From an uncultured Clostridia bacterium (GTDB lineage Bacteria > Bacillota > Clostridia > Christensenellales > CAG-138): a stretch of 34,175 nt of DNA. Numbering within the stretch: position 1 is the first letter of the stretch; every line of letters begins with the position of its first letter. The notes beneath the pieces were generated by a model. The model saw nothing but the letters and a program-made list of their open reading frames with translations. It was not told the origin of the DNA and did not search any database. Shown piece after piece: positions 22,801 through 29,045 of this stretch. The translations under genes were made by a program, and so were the position numbers. The stretch is taken from positions 1 through 34,175 of the forward strand of contig CAMVMM010000022.1 in assembly GCA_947168565.1 (NCBI GenBank), read 5' to 3'.

Positions 22801-23342
22801 ACGTATACGTTGTCTACCATGAAGTAGTCGCCGGTGGGGTTGACGCTGCCGTCCTTGGTGTAGGACCAAACGAGCTCATGGCTGCCGGCGGTGAGGCCGT
22901 AGGCAAAGGACTCGAACTCTTCGTTGTCGTAAGCGCCCTTGGTGAGAACCACGGTGCCGTCAACAGCGAAATCGCAGTGATCCCAGAAGGTGTAGGAGCC
23001 TTCGCCCCATGCCTTGAAATCAAACTGGACGATGTCGCCCTCTGCCGCGGTAACGGTGGTGGAAACCGAAGAGGTGGAGTTGGATACGCCGGCATTGCTG
23101 CTCTGAGCGGCGTCACCCGCAACCACCCAGGGGTAGGTGCCTTCGGAGGTGAAGCTGAGGGAACCGCCCGCCACGTTCAGCGCCTCGTTGAGGTTCGCTG
23201 CGTCACGGGTGGATTCACGGGGAGCGAGACCGGTTGCCGTTTCGGGCAGCCTGACATCGCCGCGGTTCTCTGCGATCGCGGGAACGGTTACAAGGGAAAG
23301 AACCATTGCCATTGCGATCACGAATGCGAAGATTTTCTTCAT
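19881..23342 (-). CDS. Large secreted dockerin protein: Big_2, propeller-like, InlB-repeat, two DUF2436, cleaved-adhesin
   Basis: 1153 aa from the ATG at 23342 (AAGGAG upstream; an in-frame TTG six codons earlier overlaps the ribosome binding site). Signal peptide 1-24; N-domain about 50-184; Big_2 about 189-268; YVTN/NHL-like repeats about 269-513; InlB-type repeat about 514-582; DUF2436 about 583-724; Pro/Thr linker; DUF2436 about 757-893; linker; cleaved-adhesin about 917-1085; dockerin about 1092-1153 with loops DTDLNGEVTVADA and DANQDGNVTIEDC. The block of two DUF2436 and one cleaved-adhesin is shared with the scaffoldin, with the DUF2436 types in the opposite order and one stretch identical over 260 bp. 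Codon use (gcc, gtg, aac) is more uniform than in the smaller paralogues and like that of the scaffoldin. It shares a leader with the scaffoldin gene, so the two are probably co-regulated. Confidence 0.87.
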   Translation of the reverse strand: MKKIFAFVIAMAMVLSLVTVPAIAENRGDVRLPETATGLAPRESTRDAANLNEALNVAGGSLSFTSEGTYPWVVAGDAAQSSNAGVSNSTSSVSTTVTAAEGDIVQFDFKAWGEGSYTFWDHCDFAVDGTVVLTKGAYDNEEFESFAYGLTAGSHELVWSYTKDGSVNPTGDYFMVDNVYVGAPVMAQSINAQDVTVPGNRRAQIQYEVLPQEAYDKSVTFTSANTAIATVDENGVVTGVAQGNTTVTIASVAVPTVTATVNVTVTEPLPAVTLEANYPGDGSWNRFQDYDPATFEVLGALTEGQTFGGTYAGGNIYGYLYGNSGADTRFYIVDTETYTATFPGTDASNVSGVFAMAYNHANQTMYAVTGASTPRSIATVDLATGIVTNIAPIDGMGSDAPMTLAIDGEGNAYTLNLNSTASTLYSLNLETGAATAIGSTGVPLQYVQGMTWDHITNQLYWAQYASATSNGLYIIDTATGAAEFMGAFPADKQELTIIYSKDNLDIGPIVMPDVTVTFVDGLDNSTIGTMTVEAGTVLDEADFPTPPTHEGYEFTGWDYNGAPVYTDLTVKARYRDPNATNATIILNLPADVWGDGSGYQMLLDADATAYGSIIPETGALTQGGDAPAGVYDEFEYKIPENADGSCTTQNIIVTGQGTVEVPAGVYDWCITNPTPGDRIWIASSNGTIPGRYDDYEFEAGKTYTFTVSFGGQNDRVDLEITEGGAPTPTNPPTPTNPPTPTNPPVDPTNPPVGGDVTVVLNVPTDVWGDGTGYQMLLDADATAFGTIIPATGTFTGTSYADFEYKIPENADCSPYAQNFVINGSVAITVPAGTYDYVITNPDNAGTIWIATDYGTAAGRADDFVFEANKTYTFTVSMGGQNDRVDLEITDNGEPQPTPVPPSPTTPPVDPTTPPEEGLIAGYYFETDEDVNAWTFINNGDSEWVSSDNNPGGYDYTVLAHEGSRFIMSYSFVDYVGAYQADNWAISPAVTLPSGSARVSFYASNANSMYPETFSVYVGTSADPAAMTLLQGNINAPSGYEDPWTHYEFDLSAYAGQTIYLAFYDNMYDGYEIWIDQVEFFGEGGQPPITGIIGDTDLNGEVTVADAILALRHIMGLDTLTGDALEQADANQDGNVTIEDCILILRAALELIEL
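20776..21035 (-). repeat. 260-bp segment identical to 8996-9255
   Basis: Inside the second DUF2436 domain of the 1153-aa dockerin protein. It is the partner of the scaffoldin segment; flanking DNA of the same domain differs at many third positions. Confidence 0.85.
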
Positions 23343-23347
23343 GTGTG

Positions 23348-23365
23348 AATCTCCTTCCAAAGATT
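23348..23365 (-). promoter_or_regulatory. Ribosome binding site hairpin, copy of the scaffoldin leader
   Basis: In the mRNA AATCT pairs with AGATT around TTGGAAGG. The shared stretch AGACTTAA, one variable base, AAATCTTTGGAAGGAGATT is kept in both genes. Upstream a CCCC/GGGG hairpin with a GAAG/CTTC base (about 23380-23410) replaces the larger fold of the scaffoldin leader. Confidence 0.5.
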
Positions 23366-23471
23366 TTTTAAGTCTAAAGCCGCGAAGGACTCCCCGGCGG
23401 GGCTTCCCACAGCAGCGTTAGCTTCGGAATAAACTGCGGATATGAAGCGGCACTCCATACCGCGCACATCT

Positions 23472-23500
23472 ATTATATCAGAATATTGCCTAAAATGTAA
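23472..23500 (-). promoter_or_regulatory. Extended -10 promoter of the 1153-aa dockerin gene
   Basis: Minus strand: TTCTGATATAAT, a perfect -10 at 23477-23472 with a TGA extension. The -35 is weak (CTTACA with an 18-bp spacer). The scaffoldin promoter shares TTCTGATATA. Confidence 0.6.
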
Positions 23501-23639
23501 GGGGGTTTTGCACTTTTTGAAACCCTTGTGCGCATTAGACCGTTATCTAATATTAGCTGTTCTGCGGTATTTTTGAGAGCTTTGAAAGCAAGATTATCAT
23601 ATATTATTTATTTCGATCATATTTTTGCCATATTCCCGC

Positions 23640-24422
23640 TCAGTCGATGGGCATATTCAGCAGCTTTTCGAACACGGGGCGCAGCTCAGGCGCGTTTCCG
23701 CTGGTGGTGAAGGTGACGCTGCCGCTGCCGAAGGGATTCACAAGCCCGTTTCGCTCAAGCACCCTGCCGAGCTGGCGCGCGGTGGCGCGGTTGCCGTCGA
23801 AAAGCACGCACCCGCCCTTCATGCGGCGCAGGAAGTATTCGCGGATGGCGCCCCCCGCGAAAACGTAATGGGTGCAGCCGAGCACGATCGCATCCGCCGT
23901 TTCACCGAAATAGGGCTCAAGATATGCGTCCAGAATATCATCGAACGCGCCCGCCTCGGTTATGCCGCGCTCCACCCTTGCAACCATGCCGCTGATGCCG
24001 ATATTGATAACGCGGGAAGGGTCGGGCATTCGCGCAAGCAGGGCGCGGTATCTTGCAAGGCGCGTGGTGGCGGCGGTGGCAAGCATAAACACCCTGCCCT
24101 CCCCCGCTTTTTCGCAGGCGGGCTTTATGGCGGGCTCGATGCTGACTACGGGAACGGCCAGCTTCTGCCTTAATATATTGATGGAGGCGCTGGTGGCGGT
24201 GTTGCAGGCAAGCACGAGCGCCTTCACGCCGTGCTCAAGCAGAAAGTCCGCCGCCGAGGAGGTGAGGGAAAGTATCTCCTCCTCCGACCTGTCGCCATAG
24301 GGGGCGTTTTTATTATCGCCATAGAATATGAAGTTTTCATGCGGCAGGAGCAGGCGCGCATCCCTCAAAAGGCTTACGCCGCCCATGCCCGAATCGAAAA
24401 TGCCGATAGGCCTTGTGTCCAT
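23640..24422 (-). CDS. murI: Glutamate racemase
   Basis: 260 aa, normal length. It converts L-glutamate to D-glutamate for peptidoglycan in the cytoplasm. The N-terminal IGIFDSGMGGVS carries the catalytic Asp10/Ser11 region. The two catalytic cysteines are in LACNTATS (Cys73) and LGCTHY (Cys183), each with its usual Thr. YGDNKNAPYGDRSEEEI is also typical of the family. The ATG at 24422 has GAAGG about six bases upstream. It follows citXG after a 246-bp pyrimidine-rich gap and may be read from it or from its own undetected promoter. Just downstream lies the promoter region of the 1153-aa dockerin gene. Confidence 0.95.
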   Translation of the reverse strand: MDTRPIGIFDSGMGGVSLLRDARLLLPHENFIFYGDNKNAPYGDRSEEEILSLTSSAADFLLEHGVKALVLACNTATSASINILRQKLAVPVVSIEPAIKPACEKAGEGRVFMLATAATTRLARYRALLARMPDPSRVINIGISGMVARVERGITEAGAFDDILDAYLEPYFGETADAIVLGCTHYVFAGGAIREYFLRRMKGGCVLFDGNRATARQLGRVLERNGLVNPFGSGSVTFTTSGNAPELRPVFEKLLNMPID

Positions 24423-24501
24423 CCTTTGCCTTCTTCGCCTTTCCTTTTTGATAATGTGTCAATAGGTTTATTTTAAAACGGTTTGCGGCATTTCAATACT
24501 G

Positions 24502-24658
24502 CCGCTTTCCGCTTTTAACTTTTGATTTTCCGCTTTCCGCTTTCCGCTTTAGGCTTTTGATTTTTCGTTTTCCGTTTTTCGTTTTCCTCTTTAGGCTTTT
24601 GATTTTTCGCTTTTCGCTTTTCGTTTTCCGCTTTTGGTTTTTCGCTTTCGGCTTTTCA
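24502..24658. repeat. Degenerate short-period polypyrimidine repeat
   Basis: TTTTCCGCTTTTCGCTTTT-like units of 6-8 bp fill the gap between murI and citXG. A 21-bp segment beginning CTTTAGGCTTTTGA occurs at both 24547-24567 and 24589-24609. No open frame of interest; on the minus strand it is an A/G-rich leader. Confidence 0.7.
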
Positions 24659-24668
24659 CCTGCGCGGA

Positions 24669-26132
24669 TCAGTGCTTTTCCTTCTCCGCGCCCGAGAGCC
24701 GCCCGAGCGGGGCTGTGAAGCGGTTTTCCGCGCCCTCAAGAAACAGCGCAAGCGCAAGCATATCCGCAGCGCCGCCGCAGCTTATGTTTTTTTCGATAAG
24801 CTCCGCATCGAACCTAAGCAGCGCCAAGTAAAACTCCTGCGGCGAAGCGGCAGGCGCAAGCCTTTTCAGCTCTTCAGCGCGGGTCTTTACGAATTCCGCA
24901 CCGGCCTTGCCGCCGCGCTTCAGGGCGTTGTTGTCGTCCAGCACCGCCATTACCGAGATAAGCGCATACGCCCATGCAAGCTCCCCGCTCTCGCCGCCCT
25001 TCCTATTATAATACTCGGCTTTGGCGGATTTTGCAAGCTTTGCAAGCGGAAAACCGCTCTGCGCCTGCTGAACGGGGCCGGTGACGCCGTATTTTTCGCG
25101 CATTTTGGCGCCGTTTGAGGTGGAAACGCTGTTATCCCCAAGCGAAACGGCAAGCTCCGCTGCTGCGGCGGTTATGCTTTCGGCAAGGTCGAACCCCTGC
25201 GGCAGACTGCCGTACAGGCCGCTTTCATCCGGCATGAAGATGCCCGAATGCAGCACGCGGGCGGCGGCGCAAACGAGCAGCCCGAGCGAATAGACCGCGC
25301 CGCGATGGGTATTCACGCCGCCTGTGGCAGCAAGCATCGCCTTTTCAGCCTCAACGCCTGCGTTTTTCAATTCGGCAAAGAATTCCCTGGGCAGCTCCGC
25401 GCCGTTTGAGCGCGCGCCATGCTCCATTGTCAGCGCCGCCATGCGGGCAAAGAACGGCGCAAGCGCCTCCGCGCTGCGGTAAAAGGTTTGCATGGTCATA
25501 TCGTTGTTTGCGCCGTTGTTGAGCCTGTCCACAAGGCCGGGTTTTGGGGTGATATTCACCTCCGAAAGCAGGGCTTCACCTGCAAGCTCACCAAGAACGG
25601 CGGAGAGAAACGAGCAAAGCAGCTCCCGCGTCCGCATTTGCAGCTCCGCCACGGAGTGAGCGCGGCTGCGGGCGCAGACGGAGGCGTTTTCCGCGCAGAT
25701 AAGGCATTTTCGCGGCTGCGCCCGACCCAGCTTTTCGCCCGAAGGCTTGATCACGTCCATATCGAAAAGCCTTCCGGCGGGATGGGTTTCCTCTATTTCA
25801 ACGCATATTTCTTTAAGCCTTTCCGCGCTCGCGTCAAATGCAAAAAGCGCCTCTATGCCCGTGTTTTCATTCACAAGCACACTCTCGGCGGGTGCGCCCG
25901 CTTTTTGAACGAGGCAGCGCACGGCGTCCGCAAACGCCGCGTCCGCAAGCCCGCTCCTCTTGTTCGGCCCCGCGATATTCATACCGATGCAGACCACGCA
26001 GCGGTTTCCCGCTCCGCGCTCCTTCGCGCCCTCCTCAAGCAGCCTTCGCTGCTGCAAAACGCGCTTCTCGCGCCGCTCCGCCATCCGCTCCACGCTCGAC
26101 GGTGCAAATTCTTTATATCCTGCAAATGCCAT
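24669..26132 (-). CDS. CitX-CitG fusion: citrate lyase prosthetic-group synthase and transferase
   Basis: 487 aa. Residues about 1-165 are CitX (apo-citrate lyase phosphoribosyl-dephospho-CoA transferase): GRLFDMDVI and PRKCLICAENASVCARSRAHS are the family signature. Residues about 170-487 are CitG (triphosphoribosyl-dephospho-CoA synthase): SEVNITPKPGLVDRLNNGAN, the NTHRGAVYSLGLL loop and a late Gly-rich region. CitG makes the prosthetic group from ATP and dephospho-CoA, and CitX loads it on the Ser of CitD. The fused form is known in some bacteria. It is separated from citC by the RCC1-like gene and a terminator, and has a weak candidate promoter of its own. The ribosome binding site is poor (GGGA). 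Confidence 0.9.
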   Translation of the reverse strand: MAFAGYKEFAPSSVERMAERREKRVLQQRRLLEEGAKERGAGNRCVVCIGMNIAGPNKRSGLADAAFADAVRCLVQKAGAPAESVLVNENTGIEALFAFDASAERLKEICVEIEETHPAGRLFDMDVIKPSGEKLGRAQPRKCLICAENASVCARSRAHSVAELQMRTRELLCSFLSAVLGELAGEALLSEVNITPKPGLVDRLNNGANNDMTMQTFYRSAEALAPFFARMAALTMEHGARSNGAELPREFFAELKNAGVEAEKAMLAATGGVNTHRGAVYSLGLLVCAAARVLHSGIFMPDESGLYGSLPQGFDLAESITAAAAELAVSLGDNSVSTSNGAKMREKYGVTGPVQQAQSGFPLAKLAKSAKAEYYNRKGGESGELAWAYALISVMAVLDDNNALKRGGKAGAEFVKTRAEELKRLAPAASPQEFYLALLRFDAELIEKNISCGGAADMLALALFLEGAENRFTAPLGRLSGAEKEKH

Positions 26133-26164
26133 AATTCCCGTTTCCCGCGGCGCTGCCGCAGGGT

Positions 26165-26193
26165 TTTATAATAAAGATCGCTGAATTATTGAA
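26165..26193 (-). promoter_or_regulatory. Weak candidate promoter of citXG
   Basis: Minus strand: TTCAAT, 17-bp spacer, TATAAA. A GCGGC/GCCGC hairpin lies in the leader (about 26143-26162). Confidence 0.35.
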
Positions 26194-26232
26194 TGTAAAT
26201 ATGATGATTTATTCATTTTTTCAAAGAAAGCG

Positions 26233-26253
26233 GCTCCCCCGTTTGTCGGGAGC
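26233..26253 (-). terminator. Candidate terminator after the RCC1-like gene
   Basis: GCTCCC pairs with GGGAGC, extended outside by GCG/CGC-type pairs. On the minus strand a TTTCTTTG stretch follows. Confidence 0.5.
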
Positions 26254-26283
26254 GCCGCCTTGTTACAATGCTTCGCCTTCTTT

Positions 26284-27960
26284 TCAGCCGAGCAGCCTGT
26301 GCGTGCCGTCCTCAAAAACGATCAGCGTGTAGTTGCTGCCCGCGGAAACGGCGGCAACGCTTTTGAAGGTGCCGACCGCGCACTCGCCGCTGTCGTTTCT
26401 GCCGCAGGCAAGCAGAGTGCCGTCCGACCTGAGAGCAACCGTGTGATAGGCGCCGGCGGAAACGAACACAACGTTGCTCCAGTTTTCCACATCGCACTGG
26501 CCGTAGGAATTATCGCCGCAGGCGACCACGGTGCCGTCCTTGCGAAGCCCCACGGCATGCTGCCTGCCGCCCGAAACCCGAACGATATTTTCCCAAAGGG
26601 AAACGTCGCACCTGCCATCGGAATTATCTCCGCAGGCAACCACCATTCCGTTTTTCATAACGCCATAGCTTGCATCCCCGCCGACCGCGATCGAAACTAT
26701 GTTTCTCCAGCCGCCGACGTCGGTTTTGCCGTAGGTGCCGGAGCCCGCCGCCACCACGGTGCCGTTTTGCAGCAGACCCAGCGAATGGCTGTCGCCGCAG
26801 GCGATATCCGCCACGCCGGACCAGGAGGACACGTCCAAATTGCCATCCACGTTGCGGCCCGCGCTCACAACGCGCGCATTGGAGCCAAGGCCGAGGATGC
26901 CGTAGGTCTTGTTTACGGAGATTTTGCTGACGCCGCTCCAGCTCGGGCTGCCGGTTTCCCATTCCTCGCCCTCAAGCGTCACGGTGCCGTCCGCATTCAG
27001 CATGGCATAGGCGCTCTCGGCGCCGGCGGCGGGCATCCGCATCACCTTTTCGGCGATCGCGTCCGCCCTTGCTCTGCTGTCCTTATAATCGCCAAGCCTT
27101 CTGAACAGGGTGAGTGCGCCGAAAACATCATTTTCCGTCTCAAGCTGAACGGCCTGCTGATACAGCTCCTCCGCATTCTCTATTTTAGGCACGTAGCCGC
27201 TTATATCGAAGCATTTCTGCGCGAAGGAGGCCATGCCCTGCTCAAGCGCTTTTTTACCCGCCTCGGTAAAGCTTTCGTTCATGCGCCCCTCAAGCGCCTT
27301 GAGCTCGCCCTCCGGGCAGAAGCGCTTTGCGGCGGAGAAAAGCACCAGCGCCGCTTCCATATTGAAATCGGTAAGCGCCATTTTGCTGCGCTCCTCAAAA
27401 AGCTGCACTATTTTGCCGGCGGCATCGCCGGTGCAGGGCTCAAGCCTGGTGATCGCGCTGTCGATATTGGCTTCGGTCAGACCCTTATCGAGTATTCTGC
27501 CCGCAGCGGCAAGGCGCACCTCGTCCACCTTGGGCCTGTTCGCATCGCTGCTGCTGACACAGTTCAAATAGATCTCGCCGCGCGAGATAAGCTCCTTGGC
27601 AAAGGCGTTTTCGGCAAGGCGCAGATAGCATTCGTCCATCCTTGCCACATCCTCCTCGTTTGAGCCGGCCTTAATGTAGCAGGCGGAGGCCATATCGAAA
27701 TTGCCTTCGTTATACGCATTATCGCCCGCCAGCTTCCATGCTTCCTTGGCGAGCCGCTTGGAATCGGAAAACGAGCTTATGGATTCAAGCTTCAGCGCCG
27801 CCTGCATATAGCTGCCTTTATTATAAAGATTCCTCGCCTGTGTATAGGTTTCCGCAGGCTCCACAAATTTTGGCGAAATGACCATCACATACAGGAAAGC
27901 CACGCCTATCGCAATCGCGGCCAGAACGAGCGCCGCTATAAGGCCTTTTCTTTTAACCAT
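26284..27960 (-). CDS. Membrane-anchored protein with TPR-like helices and RCC1-type repeats
   Basis: 558 aa. One N-terminal transmembrane helix (about 7-28), then a helical region (about 35-330) with TPR-like pairs such as ARNLYNKGSYMQAALKLES and DNAYNEGNFDMASACYIKAG. From about 335 to the end come RCC1-like repeats of 37-40 residues with the pattern VVACGDNSDGRCDV then SxGxxHxVxLxxDGT, usually a beta-propeller. The orientation predicts a large extracytoplasmic part. AAGGAG lies about eight bases before the ATG, and the gene starts 15 bp after citC, so it is in the citrate lyase operon. It is not a known part of citrate fermentation. A sensor or scaffold role is possible but unsupported. Confidence 0.75.
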   Translation of the reverse strand: MVKRKGLIAALVLAAIAIGVAFLYVMVISPKFVEPAETYTQARNLYNKGSYMQAALKLESISSFSDSKRLAKEAWKLAGDNAYNEGNFDMASACYIKAGSNEEDVARMDECYLRLAENAFAKELISRGEIYLNCVSSSDANRPKVDEVRLAAAGRILDKGLTEANIDSAITRLEPCTGDAAGKIVQLFEERSKMALTDFNMEAALVLFSAAKRFCPEGELKALEGRMNESFTEAGKKALEQGMASFAQKCFDISGYVPKIENAEELYQQAVQLETENDVFGALTLFRRLGDYKDSRARADAIAEKVMRMPAAGAESAYAMLNADGTVTLEGEEWETGSPSWSGVSKISVNKTYGILGLGSNARVVSAGRNVDGNLDVSSWSGVADIACGDSHSLGLLQNGTVVAAGSGTYGKTDVGGWRNIVSIAVGGDASYGVMKNGMVVACGDNSDGRCDVSLWENIVRVSGGRQHAVGLRKDGTVVACGDNSYGQCDVENWSNVVFVSAGAYHTVALRSDGTLLACGRNDSGECAVGTFKSVAAVSAGSNYTLIVFEDGTHRLLG

Positions 27961-27975
27961 TCCGTTTGCTCCTTA

Positions 27976-29001
27976 TCAGATAGATCCATCCGTGCGCGCC
28001 GCAGAGCCGTATGCGAAAGCGGCGCCGCTTATGAGGTCCCTTTCTATTATATCATAAGTTGAGCGAGGCACAAGGGTTTTTATTGATTCTATATCACCGT
28101 TTTTAAGCAATTCCCGCACCCTGCTCGCGCTTATGCCCTCCTTGCGCTCTATCTCTATCACCTCTATGCCGAATTTGGGCAGCATGCGCTTCATCGCCTC
28201 GTTATAGGCGTTTGTAACGGCGCAATAAGGCTCCGTGCCCACAAAGCGCTTTGTAATGCCCAGCGCGGGCGCGATCCTTTTGCCGAAAAGGGTCAGATCC
28301 AGCTCCACGTTCACGTCCTTCGCCTTTGCCTCGTCCTTTATAAAATAGGTGGGAAAAGTGGCATGGGAGATCATATAGTCCCCGCTTTCATGCAGAATAA
28401 GGTTTTTTATATGCGCCGTGCCTTTTTTAACCATTTCAAAGCGCGTTTTAAAGGGAAACTCCGAGGCGTCCTCGCTCACCACGAACACGTGCAGCGTGTC
28501 CACAAGCTCCGCCGCCGTTTCCATTAAATACTTATGTCCGAGCGTGAACGGATTGCAGTTCACCACCACGGCGCCCTGCACGCCCTCGCCCTTTTCAAGC
28601 GAATCGAGGTAGCCTGCAAGCCCCCTGCGGCTGTTTTCCATATACACGGCGCCGCCCGCCTCGGCAAGAGGGAAGAAGCCGAGGCTGCGAAACATATATT
28701 CATTTTGTGCCTTTGTGAAAAGAAAAAGCTTTTTTCTGCCAAGCAGATAGGCGCGGGAAACAAGCCTTGAAACTATCGCCGCCGCGCCGCCCTCACCCTG
28801 AAGGCTTTCGTCCACCGCGATATATTTCAGCACGCTTCCGCACAGGGAGCCGGTGCCGAGCATTTCCCCTTCATCATCCGTCAGAAAAACGCTGTGCTCC
28901 GCGCCGCCCTCGTATCTAAGCCCCATTTTTTCAAGGAACTTCTTTAATTTTTCAAGCTGCGGACCGCTTGGGCCCGCAGCTTCCGAAATGAAAAAACTCA
29001 A
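27976..29001 (-). CDS. citC: [Citrate (pro-3S)-lyase] ligase
   Basis: 341 aa. CitC acetylates the thiol of the CitD prosthetic group, using ATP and acetate, to activate citrate lyase. The N-terminal part (about 20-120) is a GNAT-like domain (YIAVDESLQGEGGAAAIVSRL). The C-terminal part is a nucleotidyltransferase with NPFTLGHKYL as the HxGH-like motif and GISASRVRELL as the ISxSxxR motif. The start codon is TTG with AGGAAG about nine bases upstream; no ATG fits better, since the next Met (about residue 26) would cut into the GNAT domain. It lies 44 bp after citF. The rare start may lower its yield relative to the structural subunits. Confidence 0.92.
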   Translation of the reverse strand: MSFFISEAAGPSGPQLEKLKKFLEKMGLRYEGGAEHSVFLTDDEGEMLGTGSLCGSVLKYIAVDESLQGEGGAAAIVSRLVSRAYLLGRKKLFLFTKAQNEYMFRSLGFFPLAEAGGAVYMENSRRGLAGYLDSLEKGEGVQGAVVVNCNPFTLGHKYLMETAAELVDTLHVFVVSEDASEFPFKTRFEMVKKGTAHIKNLILHESGDYMISHATFPTYFIKDEAKAKDVNVELDLTLFGKRIAPALGITKRFVGTEPYCAVTNAYNEAMKRMLPKFGIEVIEIERKEGISASRVRELLKNGDIESIKTLVPRSTYDIIERDLISGAAFAYGSAARTDGSI

Positions 29002-29045
29002 TTCTGTTTGCTTCCTTCGTTCGGTTTATTACCTTCGCTTTCCGC

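Noticed and set aside
20007-23348. A 1113-aa plus-strand open frame opposite the large dockerin gene
   Set aside because: Same cause: antisense shadow of a gene with strongly biased codon use. Similar shadows lie opposite the other dockerin, cit and murI genes.
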